In this document: positions 50,275 through 61,979 of the stretch, one piece after another
Position numbering within the stretch: position 1 is the stretch's first letter
Layout: the number at the start of each line of letters is the position of its first letter
From: Hibiscus mutabilis
Lineage: Eukaryota > Streptophyta > Magnoliopsida > Malvales > Malvaceae
Assembly (NCBI GenBank): GCA_019671005.1
Contig: CM033752.1
Location: 11,594,001 to 11,658,000, forward strand
Length of the DNA: 64,000 nt
Direction of reading: 5' to 3'
Made by a program: the position numbers and the translations under genes
Notes under the pieces: model-generated
Databases searched by the model: none
What the model saw: the letters and a program-made list of their open reading frames with translations, nothing else
What the model was told of the DNA's origin: nothing

Positions 50275-50868
50275 TGTCACATGATGTGAGCCAAGGTTCG
50301 AGTCATTGGTACCACAGGGTGCACATATGGTTGCCCAAGAGGTTCTAAACGAGATTTTGGGCTTGAGAAGACCACCAAAGTTGGTCCGATCTAAGGAGGA
50401 CTCTAGAAAGCTTATCCATCCACACCTATGTAAACTTTCCATGTAAACATAGGATTTGTTGCCATAGATAGAAAGAGAATATTCCTAGTATTGTACCATT
50501 GTGGTTGGTGGGCTTCGATCATAGCCGTCGATGTAAATCCGTATAGACCGATGGATTAGGAGGAACTCAACTATAAATAGAGGCCTTCCCCTCCTCATTT
50601 CATGTATCCAAGTTTCTAAGGAATAAAGGCATTTACTCTAAATCCTCTGAGTGTTCTTGTTGTTACTTTCTTTGTTCTTGAGCGTTCTTTCAGTGTTCTT
50701 CTTCACCCATTTCTTTTGATTCGTTTCCGTATAGAATGCTTTGCTTTTGTCGGTGCTTGGGAAGTTTGATCTTCCGAGAGGGTTAAAAAGGCTTACCTAG
50801 GCGTTTGTCTTGAGTCACATTGCCTAAGGACGCACGGTGGGCTGGTTTGGAAGTCTAGCCCCGTGACA
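50275..50868 (+). mobile_element. Complete forward LTR (594 bp), inverted relative to the rest of the element
   Basis: Starts TGTCACATGATGTGAG and ends CTAGCCCCGTGACA. TATA box TATAAATAG at 50572-50580. Its part from ~50430 on can pair with 49836-50273, leaving its first ~155 bp as a loop. Confidence 0.88.
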
Positions 50869-50873
50869 CTATG

Positions 50874-51180
50874 TCTATGTCAAATGATGTTTATATTTTA
50901 ACACAAGCAATGTAGCATTTCTTTTGATGTTTTTTTGGCTTAAATGAAAAATAAGTGTCTAAAGTATACTTTTTTGAACTTTAGATGCCTACAATATTTT
51001 TTTGTAAAAAAAGGTGCCTAAAGTTTCAACAGTTATAATTTTAGATGTCCGGCCGTTTAAAAAAACTGTTAACCAATCAAAACGCGACACATGGAAGGAA
51101 TATTGATTTTTTAAAAATTATTTTTGAAAAAAATTTAAAATTTAGTTTTTAAAAAAAATCATAAAATTATAAAAATTATT
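50874..51180. other. AT-rich spacer between two insertions
   Basis: About 300 bp of AT-rich DNA (CTAAAGTATACTTTTTTGAA, long A/T runs). No gene or recognised repeat. Confidence 0.5.
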
Positions 51181-53025
51181 TGGAATGCCCTGAAAATGGA
51201 CCTAGATGTTAATCGTGTTGGATCGAAGGTTCGAGGGAACCGGTTTAGGCAATTTGAATAGTTTCGGGAAAATAAGTTAAAAATTAATTTTTTAAGGTAA
51301 AATAAAATATGGAAATGCTCTAAATTACTTAATTAATATTTTAAGTAAATTGGTGAAGTCAATTTGAGGAAATTAAATTTGATTTTTGGACATTTAAGTA
51401 CAGTGGCTAAATTGAAAGATTTCAAAACTATTTTTTGGTGACTAAATCGAAAAAGAATCAAAACTTAAAATCTTTAAGGAGCTATTTGACCATTCTTTTT
51501 CTACAGATTTCTCTCTTAATTTAGGATATTTTTAAAGTAAAAGGCTTAATAAATGGATAAATGAGGTTTTAATTAAAAAGATCTTTATTTTTCTAAAAAC
51601 ACTTTTTCACGTAACTACTTTTCTCAAAATCTTTTCTCTCAACTTTCTCAGCAACCAAACTGATATTTCTACTTCGAAATCTCTAGGAATCAATCTTTAT
51701 TGATTTTCTTTTAGATTTCTATTTGATTTCTTCAAATACCTTAGCAAATTCTCTTTGGATTTCATCAAAGCTTGGCCAATTAATGAGAAATCAGCAATTA
51801 GAGGTGATTTTCGTTTCCCTCCTCTAATTAAAGGTTCTTTAATGAAATCCCCAATTTCTTGATCCTTTGTTGTTGATTTATATTGTGGAATTGTGATTTA
51901 AACATTTATTTGTTAGTTTAATTGAGTTTTCTAGGAAAATTTATGGAAGATGAATTGGATCTGTTTTGGTGATGAATTTATTTGATTTACATCTTAAATT
52001 AGATGTGTTTTAATGTTGAAAGGATTGATTAATCAATGGAATGCCGAAACTATAAGGATTGCTAGTTTTTAGGTTGTTTATAGTTAGTTTTTGGTGTGAT
52101 CTGGTTGTTGTGTTGTTGCTGGAGAGATAAGGACGTGATTAGGTTGTTTTTGGATATTAATTGATGTTAGTAATGTGTTAGAATCGTTATATCTTGGCGG
52201 GGCTTTGTTTGAGTATGGTTTGGTGGCGTTCTTGTTGGTTTTAGGAGGGTGTTCGATTGATTCTTGTGAGGTGTTGTTGAGTTTGTTGGTTGCTGGAAGG
52301 TTTTGATATAGAGGTGCTTTAATCCTCTGTTTTTTGATTGGGTAAAGCAGGGGAGCCGAGTCCTTTACCTATCGAAGAAGGCGTGGGAGTTACAGAGGCT
52401 TGATTCGCGCATCGACAATTGAGCGTTGGGTTGTTGGTGAGTGGAAAAGTATTTTACTGCTGCTAAAGGTTTGAAAAGGGTGTTGAGGAAGTTTAGATAA
52501 GGTTTGACGCACCTATCTAAGCTCGGAAGTAAGTTGATACGAGCATGAGAGGGGTCAAAATAATCATCTTGGAAAAGAAGTTGAAACTGTTTTGCAAGTC
52601 AGAAACATCAATCAAATTGCGAAGCATTTTTGGATAGGATCCAGGCATTTATGGGTCAACATGTCTTCTTAAAAATTGTCCGGCTGCAAATTAGCTTTCT
52701 AACGCATCTTGAAATGCCTCAATCGGACATCTGGATCTCAAGATACGTCTATTTTAGTGAAGACAACGCATGTAGAAATTCCTATACGGGATTAATACGA
52801 GATTTTTGGATAATTACGAATTTTCAAGATTTTATTTGATTATTTGTAATTTAAATCAACATAGGATTCTGCAATATCTATTAGGATTAGATTTATTTAA
52901 TTAGGATTTTGTTTTTAGCATTTATTTATTATTAGAAGTTACTTATCTAATTAGGAGATTATATTTTAGCATTTATTTATTGTATTTAATTCCTAAGTTT
53001 AGTAGGATTAAAACTTCTCCATGGC

Positions 53026-55862
53026 CTATATGTAGCGAATGTCCCTTTTTTTGTTTATCGCTAAAATAAAAATATGGCTTTTTCGAAGGATGTTTTTGAA
53101 AGGTGTTTGGATATAAAATATTTATTCCGTGGGGTTTACAAAAACCTTATAAAAATGGAGTCGCCACCGGCCACTTAGGTAGGCCGGACACCATAAAACC
53201 AGAGATTCAAAAAGACAGGGTTCGGGAGTCGGTTACGGATGGGGAAGGATTAGCACCTCCACACCGCCCAAAATTGGTACTTTAATAATTACCGCTTTAT
53301 TAATGTTGGATTTTCCGGATTAGAGTGACGATTATTTTAAAATTCGGTCATAATTGCGAATATATTTTAAGGGTCCCGTTACCCGAGAATAAACGCCCAA
53401 CCACTATCACTACGCTTGATACCGGCCCCGTTTACGCTCGGATAAAAGGACTCCGCATTAACAAGTTATATCTTGATATGCAATCTTAGTGGCAAAAACG
53501 TAAAACATGGCAAAATATTTAGCATAATAAATATTGGCATACCAGAATACTAATTTAACATGAATGATATTTTAGACTAAAACATGTATATATATACATA
53601 TTACTCTAAATAATAGATAAAAAACAATTTTAACAAAGCAGAATAACAAGGTAGGAATAATTAAGTATATAGACGAACAAATATTAAAAGGACATACATG
53701 CTATTAAAAAAACATTTCAACATATATGAACAATATATTATACATGAAAGAAAACATATTAACACATAACCTAAAAGCCAAGGAAACGTGCAATACGTAC
53801 AAAAATACAAAACATACTTTTTTCGAATTAACTAAAACATAACATACTTTAATACTAATAACTAGATAAAAAAACATGAATATCATACTTAACACATATA
53901 TATGCAAACATAAAATACGAGTCATATACGAGAGACATGAAATAAAATAACATCAACATACGAATATAATACGAACAATAATATTTACAAAGAAAATAGG
54001 ACTGAAATGAAAGAAAAACAAAAGTCAGTGGCAGAAATTAAAGAACAATAATATGTAATTTGGGGACGAAATTGTGAAACAAACAAAACCTAAAAGGACC
54101 AGAATTGTAATTAGACCAAGGGGCAGACCCAAAGTGAAAAATTCAAAAACGCGGGATGATTTAGGACGTAATTTTACCATTTAGAAACTGATTCGGTGTA
54201 ATTTAGGGACGAAATTGTAATCTTTTGAAAAATCAGGGGGACTAGGGCTGTGATTATACCATGCGGCAAGACAAAAATGAAAATATTGAAAACGCGGTGG
54301 GATTAAGTGTGTAATTTACCCATTTCAAAAATAATAATAACTATAAAAAGCCCATTTTTAGACCAAACCCATTTTCCCCTCATTTCTTTCATTTTCAGTT
54401 TTGTAACCACTGCTTATGTTCTTCATTCTCTCTCATTTTTTCTTATAATACCCGAGATCCGGAATCCGTCGTGTTCGCCGGCCCACCGCCACCGCTAACC
54501 GACACCGGCGAGCCTCCAAAATAGACCAAAACAACCCCCTTGTCGTCCTCAATACGAATCCTAGGTTGGATTCAGAGGATATCCCCTTATTTACTCTAGA
54601 TCTAGGAAATACGAACCAAAAATATATTTTTTTAGACCAAAACGAAACCACAAGGGGTCTTCCCCTCCCTTTAGTTCACCAGATCTGGCTTGTAGAAGCC
54701 GAAAGGCTTGTCACAGAGGAAGGGAAGACCCACAGACAACGCCGGTAAGACTACTTTACTTCTTTATTTCTGTTTTTTTTTTGTTAATCTTCCGTATATG
54801 CATGTAAAGAAAACAAGTAAAAAAGGAGACAAAAATTTACCACTGGACTGCCTTTTGATTATCTCGACTGGTTACAAGTTTTTGGTTTTACAAGATCTCT
54901 GTTCTTTCTTTTTGTTACTACTCTCTTTGTTTTTTTTTACTAATCTTTTTTGCTCGCTCCTTTTTTTTCCCCCGTTACAACAGCCCCATTTCATATATAT
55001 TACTGCCTCTGTTTTTGGTTGCAAGTTGCATCTTCTTTTTCAGATCTGACATTTTGCTTGTTGTCTTTGGCATAATCTGAACGCGGGGACTGAATATCGG
55101 CGCGGTGGCGGTGTGGTCGTCTCGCCGAGGCGGCGGCGACGTTTTTTTTTCGTTAGATCAAATCTGATCTAACGGTCGAGATGGCTTGAAGAACGATCGG
55201 CCTGGATGAAGCCTCGATCTGATGAGACGGCTTGAGATTTCGCCACGTGGAGCTCCGCAGTCGAGGAGTCAGAACGCGTGGATCTTACGCGCGCGTGGGA
55301 TATTAAAGCGTCCGCGCGTAGACCACACGCGCGCGTGGCACACGAACGGTCCATACGTGTGGAGCACGCGCCTGGCAGATATTTTTGACTTCCATTGCAT
55401 CGTGGTCGTTGGATCAGATCTTGATCCAACGGCCCACAGTTACCTGCACATTGTAATTAAATAGGATTCAGATTTGGGCCAAACGGGCTTTGTAATTGGA
55501 TTTGTAATTGGACTGTAATTTTTTATTTGGGTTTAATAAATATTTAATTTTTTCATTTTGTCAGCCCAATAATAATAATAGTATAATTATAACAGCAATA
55601 CATATACATACGAAAATATATACTTATATTATACGATCATTAATTAATATAATATTCTAGTATACGTACGTATAATCATACATATAATTAACATAACATC
55701 TATATACGCTTATACCCTAGATACATACGTGACATACATATACCCCTAATACGTATACATAGCTTATACATGCACACATCACCTTATATTAGTAACATTC
55801 ATATAATAAATATACATGCAATATTAATATATTTACAAGTAAAAATGAGTGATTACACTATA
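53026..55862. repeat. 5-bp target-site duplication CTATA around the solo LTR
   Basis: CTATA at 53026-53030 and 55858-55862. The uninterrupted arm reads GGCCTATATAAAGG. Confidence 0.9.
53031..55857 (+). mobile_element. Solo LTR (2827 bp) of a third retrotransposon family
   Basis: Starts TGTAGCGAATGTCCC and ends GAGTGATTACA (TG...CA), with a 5-bp duplication. Near 53155-53265 it contains GGAGTCGCCACC and GGTTCGGGAGTCGGTTACG, wording I associate with long LTRs of the Tat/Ogre lineage; this lineage call is from memory and unverified. A GC-rich part at 55080-55440 has several ACGCGCGCGTGG words and CACGTG. Open frames of 60-113 codons inside show no domain. Orientation is given by the TG start. 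Confidence 0.8.
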
Positions 55863-58800
55863 TAAAGGAGGCTTCACCCACATTGTAATTCAGATTTCAT
55901 TGATCAATAAAAAGTTATCTTTGGAGATTTTAGTATTCTTTGAGTTTGCAAGTGTTCGGTAAACTTGTCTAGAAGCCATCTTCAACATAAGATCATCGAG
56001 TTCTTGTGAGGGAGATTATCTTCACACTCTTGCTTGCCTAGGTAATTGCATCTAGGAGGATGGGTTAGAGCCTCTTGAGGTTGCTTGCTTAGATAATTGA
56101 GTCTAAGAGGGTGCCGAGGACAAAACAACAACTATCGATTCATCACGCCATCTCCACATATTCAAGCTTCCTCCATTGACGCCACCACCATAAGCAAATC
56201 AATGGAGGAAGTTGAATATGTGGAGATGGCGTGATGAATTGATAGTTATCCTTGGCGCCCTCTTATACGCAATTATCTAAGCAAGCAACCTCAAGCGGCT
56301 CTAACCCACCCTCCTAGATGCAATTACCTAGGCAAGCAAGAGTGTGAAGATGATCTCCCTCACAAGAACTCGATGATCTAATGTTGAAGATGGCTTCTAG
56401 ACAAGTTTACCGAACACTTGCAAACTCAAAGAATACTAAAATCTCCAAAGATAACTTTTTATTGATCAATGAAATCTGAATTACAATGTGGGTGAAGCCT
56501 CCTTTATATAGGCCATGGAGAAGTTTTAATCCTACTATACTTAGGAATTAAATACAATAAATAAATGCTAAAATATAATCTCCTAATTAGATTAGTAACT
56601 TCTAATAATAAATAAATGCTAAAAATAAAATCCTAATTAAATAAATCTAATCCTAATAGATATTGCAGAATCCTATGTTGATTTAAATTACAAATAATCA
56701 AATAAAATCTTGAAAATTCGTAATTATCCAAAAATCATGTATTAATCTCGTACAGGAATTTCTACATGCGCTGTCTTCACTAAAATAGACGTATCTTGAG
56801 ATCCAGATGTCCGATTGAGGCATTTCAAGATGCGTTAGAAAGCTAATTTGCAGCCGGACAAGTTTTAAGAAGACATGTTGACCCATAAATGCCTGGATCC
56901 CATCCAAAAATGCTTCGTAAGGTGACTGATGTTTCTGACTTGCAAAGCAGTTTCAACTTCTTTTCCAAAATGATTATTTTGACCCCTCTCATGCTTGTAT
57001 CATAAGTATTAGTTGAGCTATTTCTCATTTTCGGTATATTTTTACAATGAAATCCTATGCACATGTTGTGGTTTTGTTACTCACTATATTATTCACATTT
57101 TGAAATGGAAAGATGATGCAAATAATCTTTAATCACGACTTTTGAGAATAGCATATGATTTATGCAAGTGTTTTGAGATTATGGAAATACATGTGTTAAT
57201 GTATTTGTGTTGGAATGATTTGATGCATATGTAAAATAGTGAGGCAATGTTGGTTATTAAATATATTGGCAAGTGGCTATATTTAAAATGTTATCAGATA
57301 TAGTTGACCGGTCATAGGATTGAAAATGCACTATAAAAAGTCACCTCATGTGTGTCAAGGGGTGTTAAAGTGTCCGTAATCTCCACCATGAGAACCATAA
57401 TAGTTGAGGTGGGTAAATGTTCCATTTTCTCCTGCTGGTGGATTAATAAATCCAACCCGTAGAGGTGGGTAAATGTTCCATTACTCCAGTTTGAACTGTT
57501 GAGGTGGGCAAGTGCGCCGTTACTCTGATTGAGGTATGTATATGAAGTGGTTGTGTGAACCACTTGAGAATCTGTGTATCCGATGTGTTTTATGAAACGT
57601 AAGGTTACTGGTTTTGAGTCACTTGAAAGCCAATATATGAGATAATATATTATGAGAAATGATTATTTTGTATAATGTGATTTATACATGTGTTACTCTT
57701 TAAGCTTGTTATAAAGGAGTTGTGGTGTGAAGCTTAAATTGAGGTAGAGATTGAATCCATGATACATGTGTTGAAAATGATTTTAATGTGCATACTTTGA
57801 GATGTCATGAGAAGCGTGATTTGAACAAAATGGTTTTAAATGCATTGATGATGTTATGTGGTTTCCCTCACCAAGCTTATTGCTTACGCTCTCCCTTCCT
57901 CATCAATGCAGAGAAATAGCTTTCTTGGGCAGAACTTGAGCGAAGAAGGATCCAAGGATTTGATATAATTCAAAGTCTAGTTTTTAATACATTTTAAGTA
58001 GTAATAAGAAGGCAATGTGACCAAGTGGTTTTGGGAGATGTGTTTTGAGATACTCTCTGATGAAATAGTTTGGATTATTTTTTGGACTTGTATGCTGGTT
58101 TTTACTTGTGTTTGAGGGGTTTGGGAAACTTTGAGCATGCTTGGGTATAGATCATGCCCTTAAGGAATGTTTTAGTATGCCATGCTTGGAGTGCCCTTTT
58201 GTTATGTTGCTATGTGTGATGGATGAGTGTCTATGATTCCTTGTGATGTTTATAGGTTGAATTAAGGGAGTTAGATTGAGCCAAAGTGTCATATATTGGA
58301 CCTATAGGTCATTACAAGTCTCACCATACTAGTATGGTACCTCAGGGTGCCGGTACGCGATGACCCATATAGGCTCAAATTGTGCAATTTTGCCTTACCG
58401 TATTGATACGCCTAGTAATCGTATCGGTACGTGTAGTTGAGAAATAGGAAGGGTTTTAGTACACGCGTCACTATTCTAGTACAGTCCTTAGCTACTAGAA
58501 TCCAAACTTTTAAAATTTTACAAGTTGTACCGATACGCTTGAGGACCGTATCGGTATTCCAATGCTCTTCAGAGCTGTATGGATACGGTGGACACTTGTA
58601 CCAAAATGATGGATGTTATTTTAGCTGGAAAAGCTGTTTGATGTTTAAATCTTTGCATTTTGGTCCCCGTTTCTTATTTATGCAATTAAACGAGTATGGA
58701 TGATCATTTTGAGTTATGGTTTGATATGAAGGTATGCAAAATGACTAATCAAGGTTTGGTAACTCTAATTTTGTGAAAGCTCTTACAAATATTAGAAATT

Positions 58801-59036
58801 ATATTTTAGTCCCTAAAATGCGGTTCTAAGCAATTGGATGTCAAAATGACGCTCGATTGAGTTGAGATTTTAACCATGACTTGTATGCACACCGTAGGAC
58901 CTAAAAATGTATCTAGAAGATAAAAGAAAAAAATAGATTGGTTTGAATGTATTTTATTTAGGGTTTATTTTGGTAAACTTTAATGTAGCTCGCTCGATTC
59001 GGTCTTGCAACTAGACTGGGTCAAGGGGGTTACATT

Positions 59037-59052
59037 TGGTGGCATCAAAGCC
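59037..59052 (+). promoter_or_regulatory. Primer-binding-like site
   Basis: TGGTGGCATCAAAGCC three bases after the LTR end. It resembles the initiator-Met-tRNA complement (TGGTATCAGAGCC) with an insertion and substitutions, so it is a degenerate or altered site. Confidence 0.6.
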
Positions 59053-59306
59053 AGGTTATGATTGTTGGGAGGTGGGTTATGGTTGTGTGTATGTTTTAAT
59101 GTGTTGTTTGAAAGGCACGATGATTGAATTTGAGGAATTGTATCTGATATGAATATGTTTAGGAGTTAAACCTTGGGACACATTGCCTTATTACTACTTG
59201 AGTTAAATGATTTTGTTTTAAATAAAAGTGACCTAGATTCTCGCTGCGAGCTGGCCTAATTGTTTTGTTTTGTTGCATTATCCTATTTAGACTCATATTA
59301 TTGAGT

Positions 59307-60480
59307 ATGGGACCGAGACGAAAGACGAGAGTTCACATGGGTAGTGTTATGGATAAGCGTGATGAAGTGTTGCCTCTTTTTCTATCGATTCCTCCTACTG
59401 GTGTTGAAGTAGAGGGAGGTGCGCCTGAGGCACCATAAGTACCTACTTTTGGTGATATGGCACCGTTGGTGCAAGCGATGACCGGAGCTTTCCAGGCGAC
59501 CATGGCTGGAGTGCATGTACCTGTACCGGTGCCTACAGTTCTTAGCACTAGGTTACCTTTGGAGCGTTTGCGTAGCCTGGGTGGTGTCGAGTTTAGAGGT
59601 TTGGTTCCTAAAGTAGCCGAGGAATGGTTTGCAAGTACAAAAAGGATCCCTGGCTAGATGGAGTGTACCGATGTACGCAAGTTGGGATGTATCGTATTAT
59701 TGCTCTAGGGTGATGCATACAGTTGGTGGATAACTATGATCGTGGGTATGGAACTTGCTAATGTTACATGGGAATTTTTTGAGGGTTTTAAGAAGAAGCA
59801 TTTGGGAACTCGATACAAGGATGCAAAGAAGAGAGAGTTCATGGCTTTGGAGCAAGGAAATATGTCTATTTCTGAGTATGAGATCTAGTTTGTTCGGTTG
59901 AGTAAATATGCTTTTAAGTTGGTTTTGGAGAGCGAGATAGGTGTGATCGATTTCGTTATGGGTTGATCAAGGAAGTGAAGACATACATGTTAGCCACTGA
60001 TTATATAGAGTTTGATGTGTTGGTGTCACGGGCAAAGGACATAGAACAAAATCTGGGTTTGTCTGTTTGTTCTGAGGGTTCTTCGTCTTGTAAGAGGAGT
60101 GCGGAGTCTGATGCTGGGTGAGATTGTTATAAGAGGTATAGAGACAAGAGGTACCGCTTGGATCAGAGGTGTGGAGGATTTGGTGCTGAACGTGGATTTT
60201 AGGGTCAGAATGCTCATGCTAGAGTTCCCGAGTGTAGGAGATGTGGCCGAAGGCATTCAGGAGAGTGCTGGGGTGCTATAGGCACTTGTTAGAGTTGTGG
60301 ATCAAGGGATCATCTTCGTAGGGATTGTCCACAGTTAGCCAGAGAGGGTCAGGCTAATGTACCTGTCGTTAGAGCACAGAGAGGTCATGGGCACGAATGT
60401 GGACATTTCCAGCGTAAGGATGATGGACAGAGAGTGGTAGCGTATACGTGGCAGTTCATCCAGAGGATGGTAGACCGGTG
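59307..60480 (+). pseudogene. Gag of the plus-strand Tekay-like element, decayed
   Basis: An ATG at 59307 begins MGPRRKTRVHMGS; a stop follows near 59437. Capsid-like pieces continue (LRSLGGVEFRGLVPKVAEEW, then ISEYEI). Near 60231-60270 a C-x2-C-x3-H-x3-C knuckle (CRRCGRRHSGEC) and near 60295-60330 a second knuckle (SCGSRDHLRRDC) are visible, as usual for this lineage. Several stops and frameshifts. Nucleocapsid and capsid functions are lost. Confidence 0.8.
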
Positions 60481-60539
60481 AAGGTTTTTGCTCACCATGT
60501 TGAGAAGAATGATACTGATGTGATCGCAGATACCTTTAC

Positions 60540-60800
60540 CTTGTAGTTAATACCTTGTTATCTTTGATTGATTATGGTTCCATGTATTCTTACATTTTGC
60601 ACGAGCATGCATGTTTGTTGGATTTACCTGTTGAGTTGTTAGATGTTGGTATGCAGGTAACCAGTTCTTTTAGTGAGATGGTTGTGGATAGGAAGTTGTA
60701 TAAGAGTTATCCTTTGATGGTTCAAGGGCATGTGTTTGAGGCTGATATGATGGTGTTACCGTTTCACAGTTTTGACGTGATTCTGGGTATGGATTAATTG
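60540..60800 (+). pseudogene. Retropepsin-like protease, decayed
   Basis: The frame from 60555 contains LSLIDYGSMYSYILHEHA in the active-site region; the expected D-S-G-S-T reads D-Y-G-S-M. SSFSEMVVDRKLY and FHSFDVILGMD follow, then a stop near 60797. Collinear with the minus-strand copy at 4104-4376. Confidence 0.8.
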
Positions 60801-61940
60801 TCTCAACACAAGGATGTAGTAGATTTTGAGGGTAAACGGGTTTCTTTGAAACTTGCTGAGGATTACAAAGTTGTGGTTGTGTACGAGGATGTCAAGTTCA
60901 TGTCAAATTTGGTTTCAACGCTAAAAGCGCGAGAGTTGTTAGAATGTGAGGGTCAAGCATACCTAGCTTATGTTATGAACCTGAATATGAAGGAAGCGCG
61001 TGCCCAGGATATTCACATGGTTTGCAACTTTCCAAGAGTGTTTCCGAAAGAGTTGCCTGGTTTGCCACCGGATATGGAGGTGGAGTTTTGCATAGAGACA
61101 TACGCGGATACAGCTTCGGTGTCCATTGCTCCGTATCGTATGGCACCGAAAGAGTTGAAGGAGTTGAAGATGCAATTGCAAGAGTTGTTGGATCATGGTT
61201 CATTCGTTTGAGTGTATCACCGTGGGGTGCACCGACGTTGTTTGTGAAAAAGAAAGATGACACGGTGATAATGTGCATAGATTATCGACAACTGAACAAG
61301 TTGACGATCAAGAACAAGTATCCTTTACCCATGATTGATGATTTTGTTTGACTAGTTTCGAGGTGCTACATTGTTTTCCAAGATTTATCTGCGGTCAGGA
61401 TAGTATCAGTTGAAGGTGAAAGATAAGGATGTGCCGAATACTACTTTTCGTACATGCTATAGGCATTACAAGTTCCTGGTGATGCGTTTGGTTTGACAAA
61501 TGCACCGACAGCGTTCATGGATATGATGAATAGGGTGTTTCATGAATTCCTAGACCAATTCATGGTAGTGTTCATCGATGACATTCTTGTTTACTCTTGT
61601 ACCGAGAAAGTTCACGATCGACATCTCTAAATAGTGTTGTAAGTTCTGTTGGACAACAAGCTTTATGCCAAGTTAAGTAAATGTGAGTTTTGGATTAAGC
61701 AAGTGGTTTTCCTTGGCCATGTTGTTTCGGCCGAGGGTATTCGCGTGGACCCATAGAAAGTTGAGGCCATTGTGAATTGGAAACCACCGAAATATGTTTC
61801 AGAGGTTCATAGTTTTCTAGGGTTGGCAGGATATTATGGTTTGTGGATGGTTTTCGAGGATCGCTCCCCCTTTGATGAAGTTGCTGCAAAAATGTGAGTT
61901 TTGAGTAGACGGAAGTTAGGCAGCAAGCTTTCAAAAAGCT
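60798..61940 (+). pseudogene. Reverse transcriptase with N-terminal linker, decayed
   Basis: The linker frame (60798-61211) holds FPKELPGLPPDMEVEF and APYRMAPKEL. After a frameshift near 61200 the RT continues with SPWGAPTLFVKKKDD, YRQLNKLTIKNKYPLPMIDD, FGLTNAPTAFMDMMNRVFHE and the catalytic box FIDDILVYS (61571-61597), then CEFWIKQVVFLGHVV and SFLGLAG. Stops and frame changes (about 61350, 61625, 61756) rule out a working enzyme, although both catalytic Asp are present. Confidence 0.85.
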
Positions 61941-61979
61941 GAAGGAGGCTTTGACACACGCTCTAATCTTGATTCAACT

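Larger units (their letters stand above)
47140..50868 (-). mobile_element. Composite gag-protease LTR element with inverted LTR ends
   Basis: From left to right: reverse LTR (47140-47726), reverse internal region (47727-49835), reverse LTR lacking its first ~155 bp (49836-50274), then a complete forward LTR (50275-50868). Both outer ends are therefore the 3' (U5) end of the LTR, with CTAGCCCCGTGACA pointing outwards on each side. One target-site duplication surrounds the whole. Internally it has gag and a protease-like domain but no RT or integrase, like the TR-GAG class of non-autonomous elements. Confidence 0.88.
47135..50873. repeat. 5-bp target-site duplication CTATG around the inverted-ended composite
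   Basis: CTATG at 47135-47139 and 50869-50873, immediately outside TGTCACGGGG on the left and CCCCGTGACA on the right. Confidence 0.9.
52535..57002. mobile_element. Palindromic pair of LTRs (TGATAC family)
   Basis: Left arm (52535-53030 plus 55858-56200) is a forward LTR of the family found at 41626-42611. Right arm (56201-57002) is the same LTR reversed. Both arms lack the last ~100 bp of the LTR and meet at a hairpin: TTCCTCCATTG, 21 bases, CAATGGAGGAA (about 56166-56211). Outer ends are TGATACGAGCATGAG and its complement, so both are LTR 5' ends. No internal region remains. The left arm is interrupted by a solo LTR. Confidence 0.88.
52530..57007. repeat. 5-bp target-site duplication TAAGT around the palindromic LTR pair
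   Basis: TAAGT at 52530-52534 and 57003-57007. The uninterrupted LTR at 9974-9980 reads AAGTAAGTAAAGG at this point, which confirms the empty site. Confidence 0.9.
51181..59034 (+). mobile_element. 5' LTR of a plus-strand Tekay-like element, interrupted by nested insertions
   Basis: Starts TGGAATGCCCTG and ends AAGGGGGTTACA at 59034, followed at once by a primer-like site. Without the nested block 52535-57007 it is ~3.38 kb, close to the 3.49-kb LTRs at 8615 and 23092, with which it shares phrases such as GCACTATAAAAAGTCACCT (near 57327) and the ATCGGTACG word cluster (58310-58600). It is a more divergent member of the same family. Confidence 0.85.

Noticed and set aside
52630..52839. Conserved ~69-codon ORF also seen at 56698-56907, 42228-42431 and 44828-45523
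   Set aside because: It is LTR sequence of one family read in the same frame. Similarity follows from LTR copies, no domain is present, and it lies in LTR regions with shared non-coding flanks.
54708..55049. 113-codon ORF in the solo LTR
   Set aside because: Low-complexity Leu/Phe-rich translation of T-rich DNA with no domain or supporting context.
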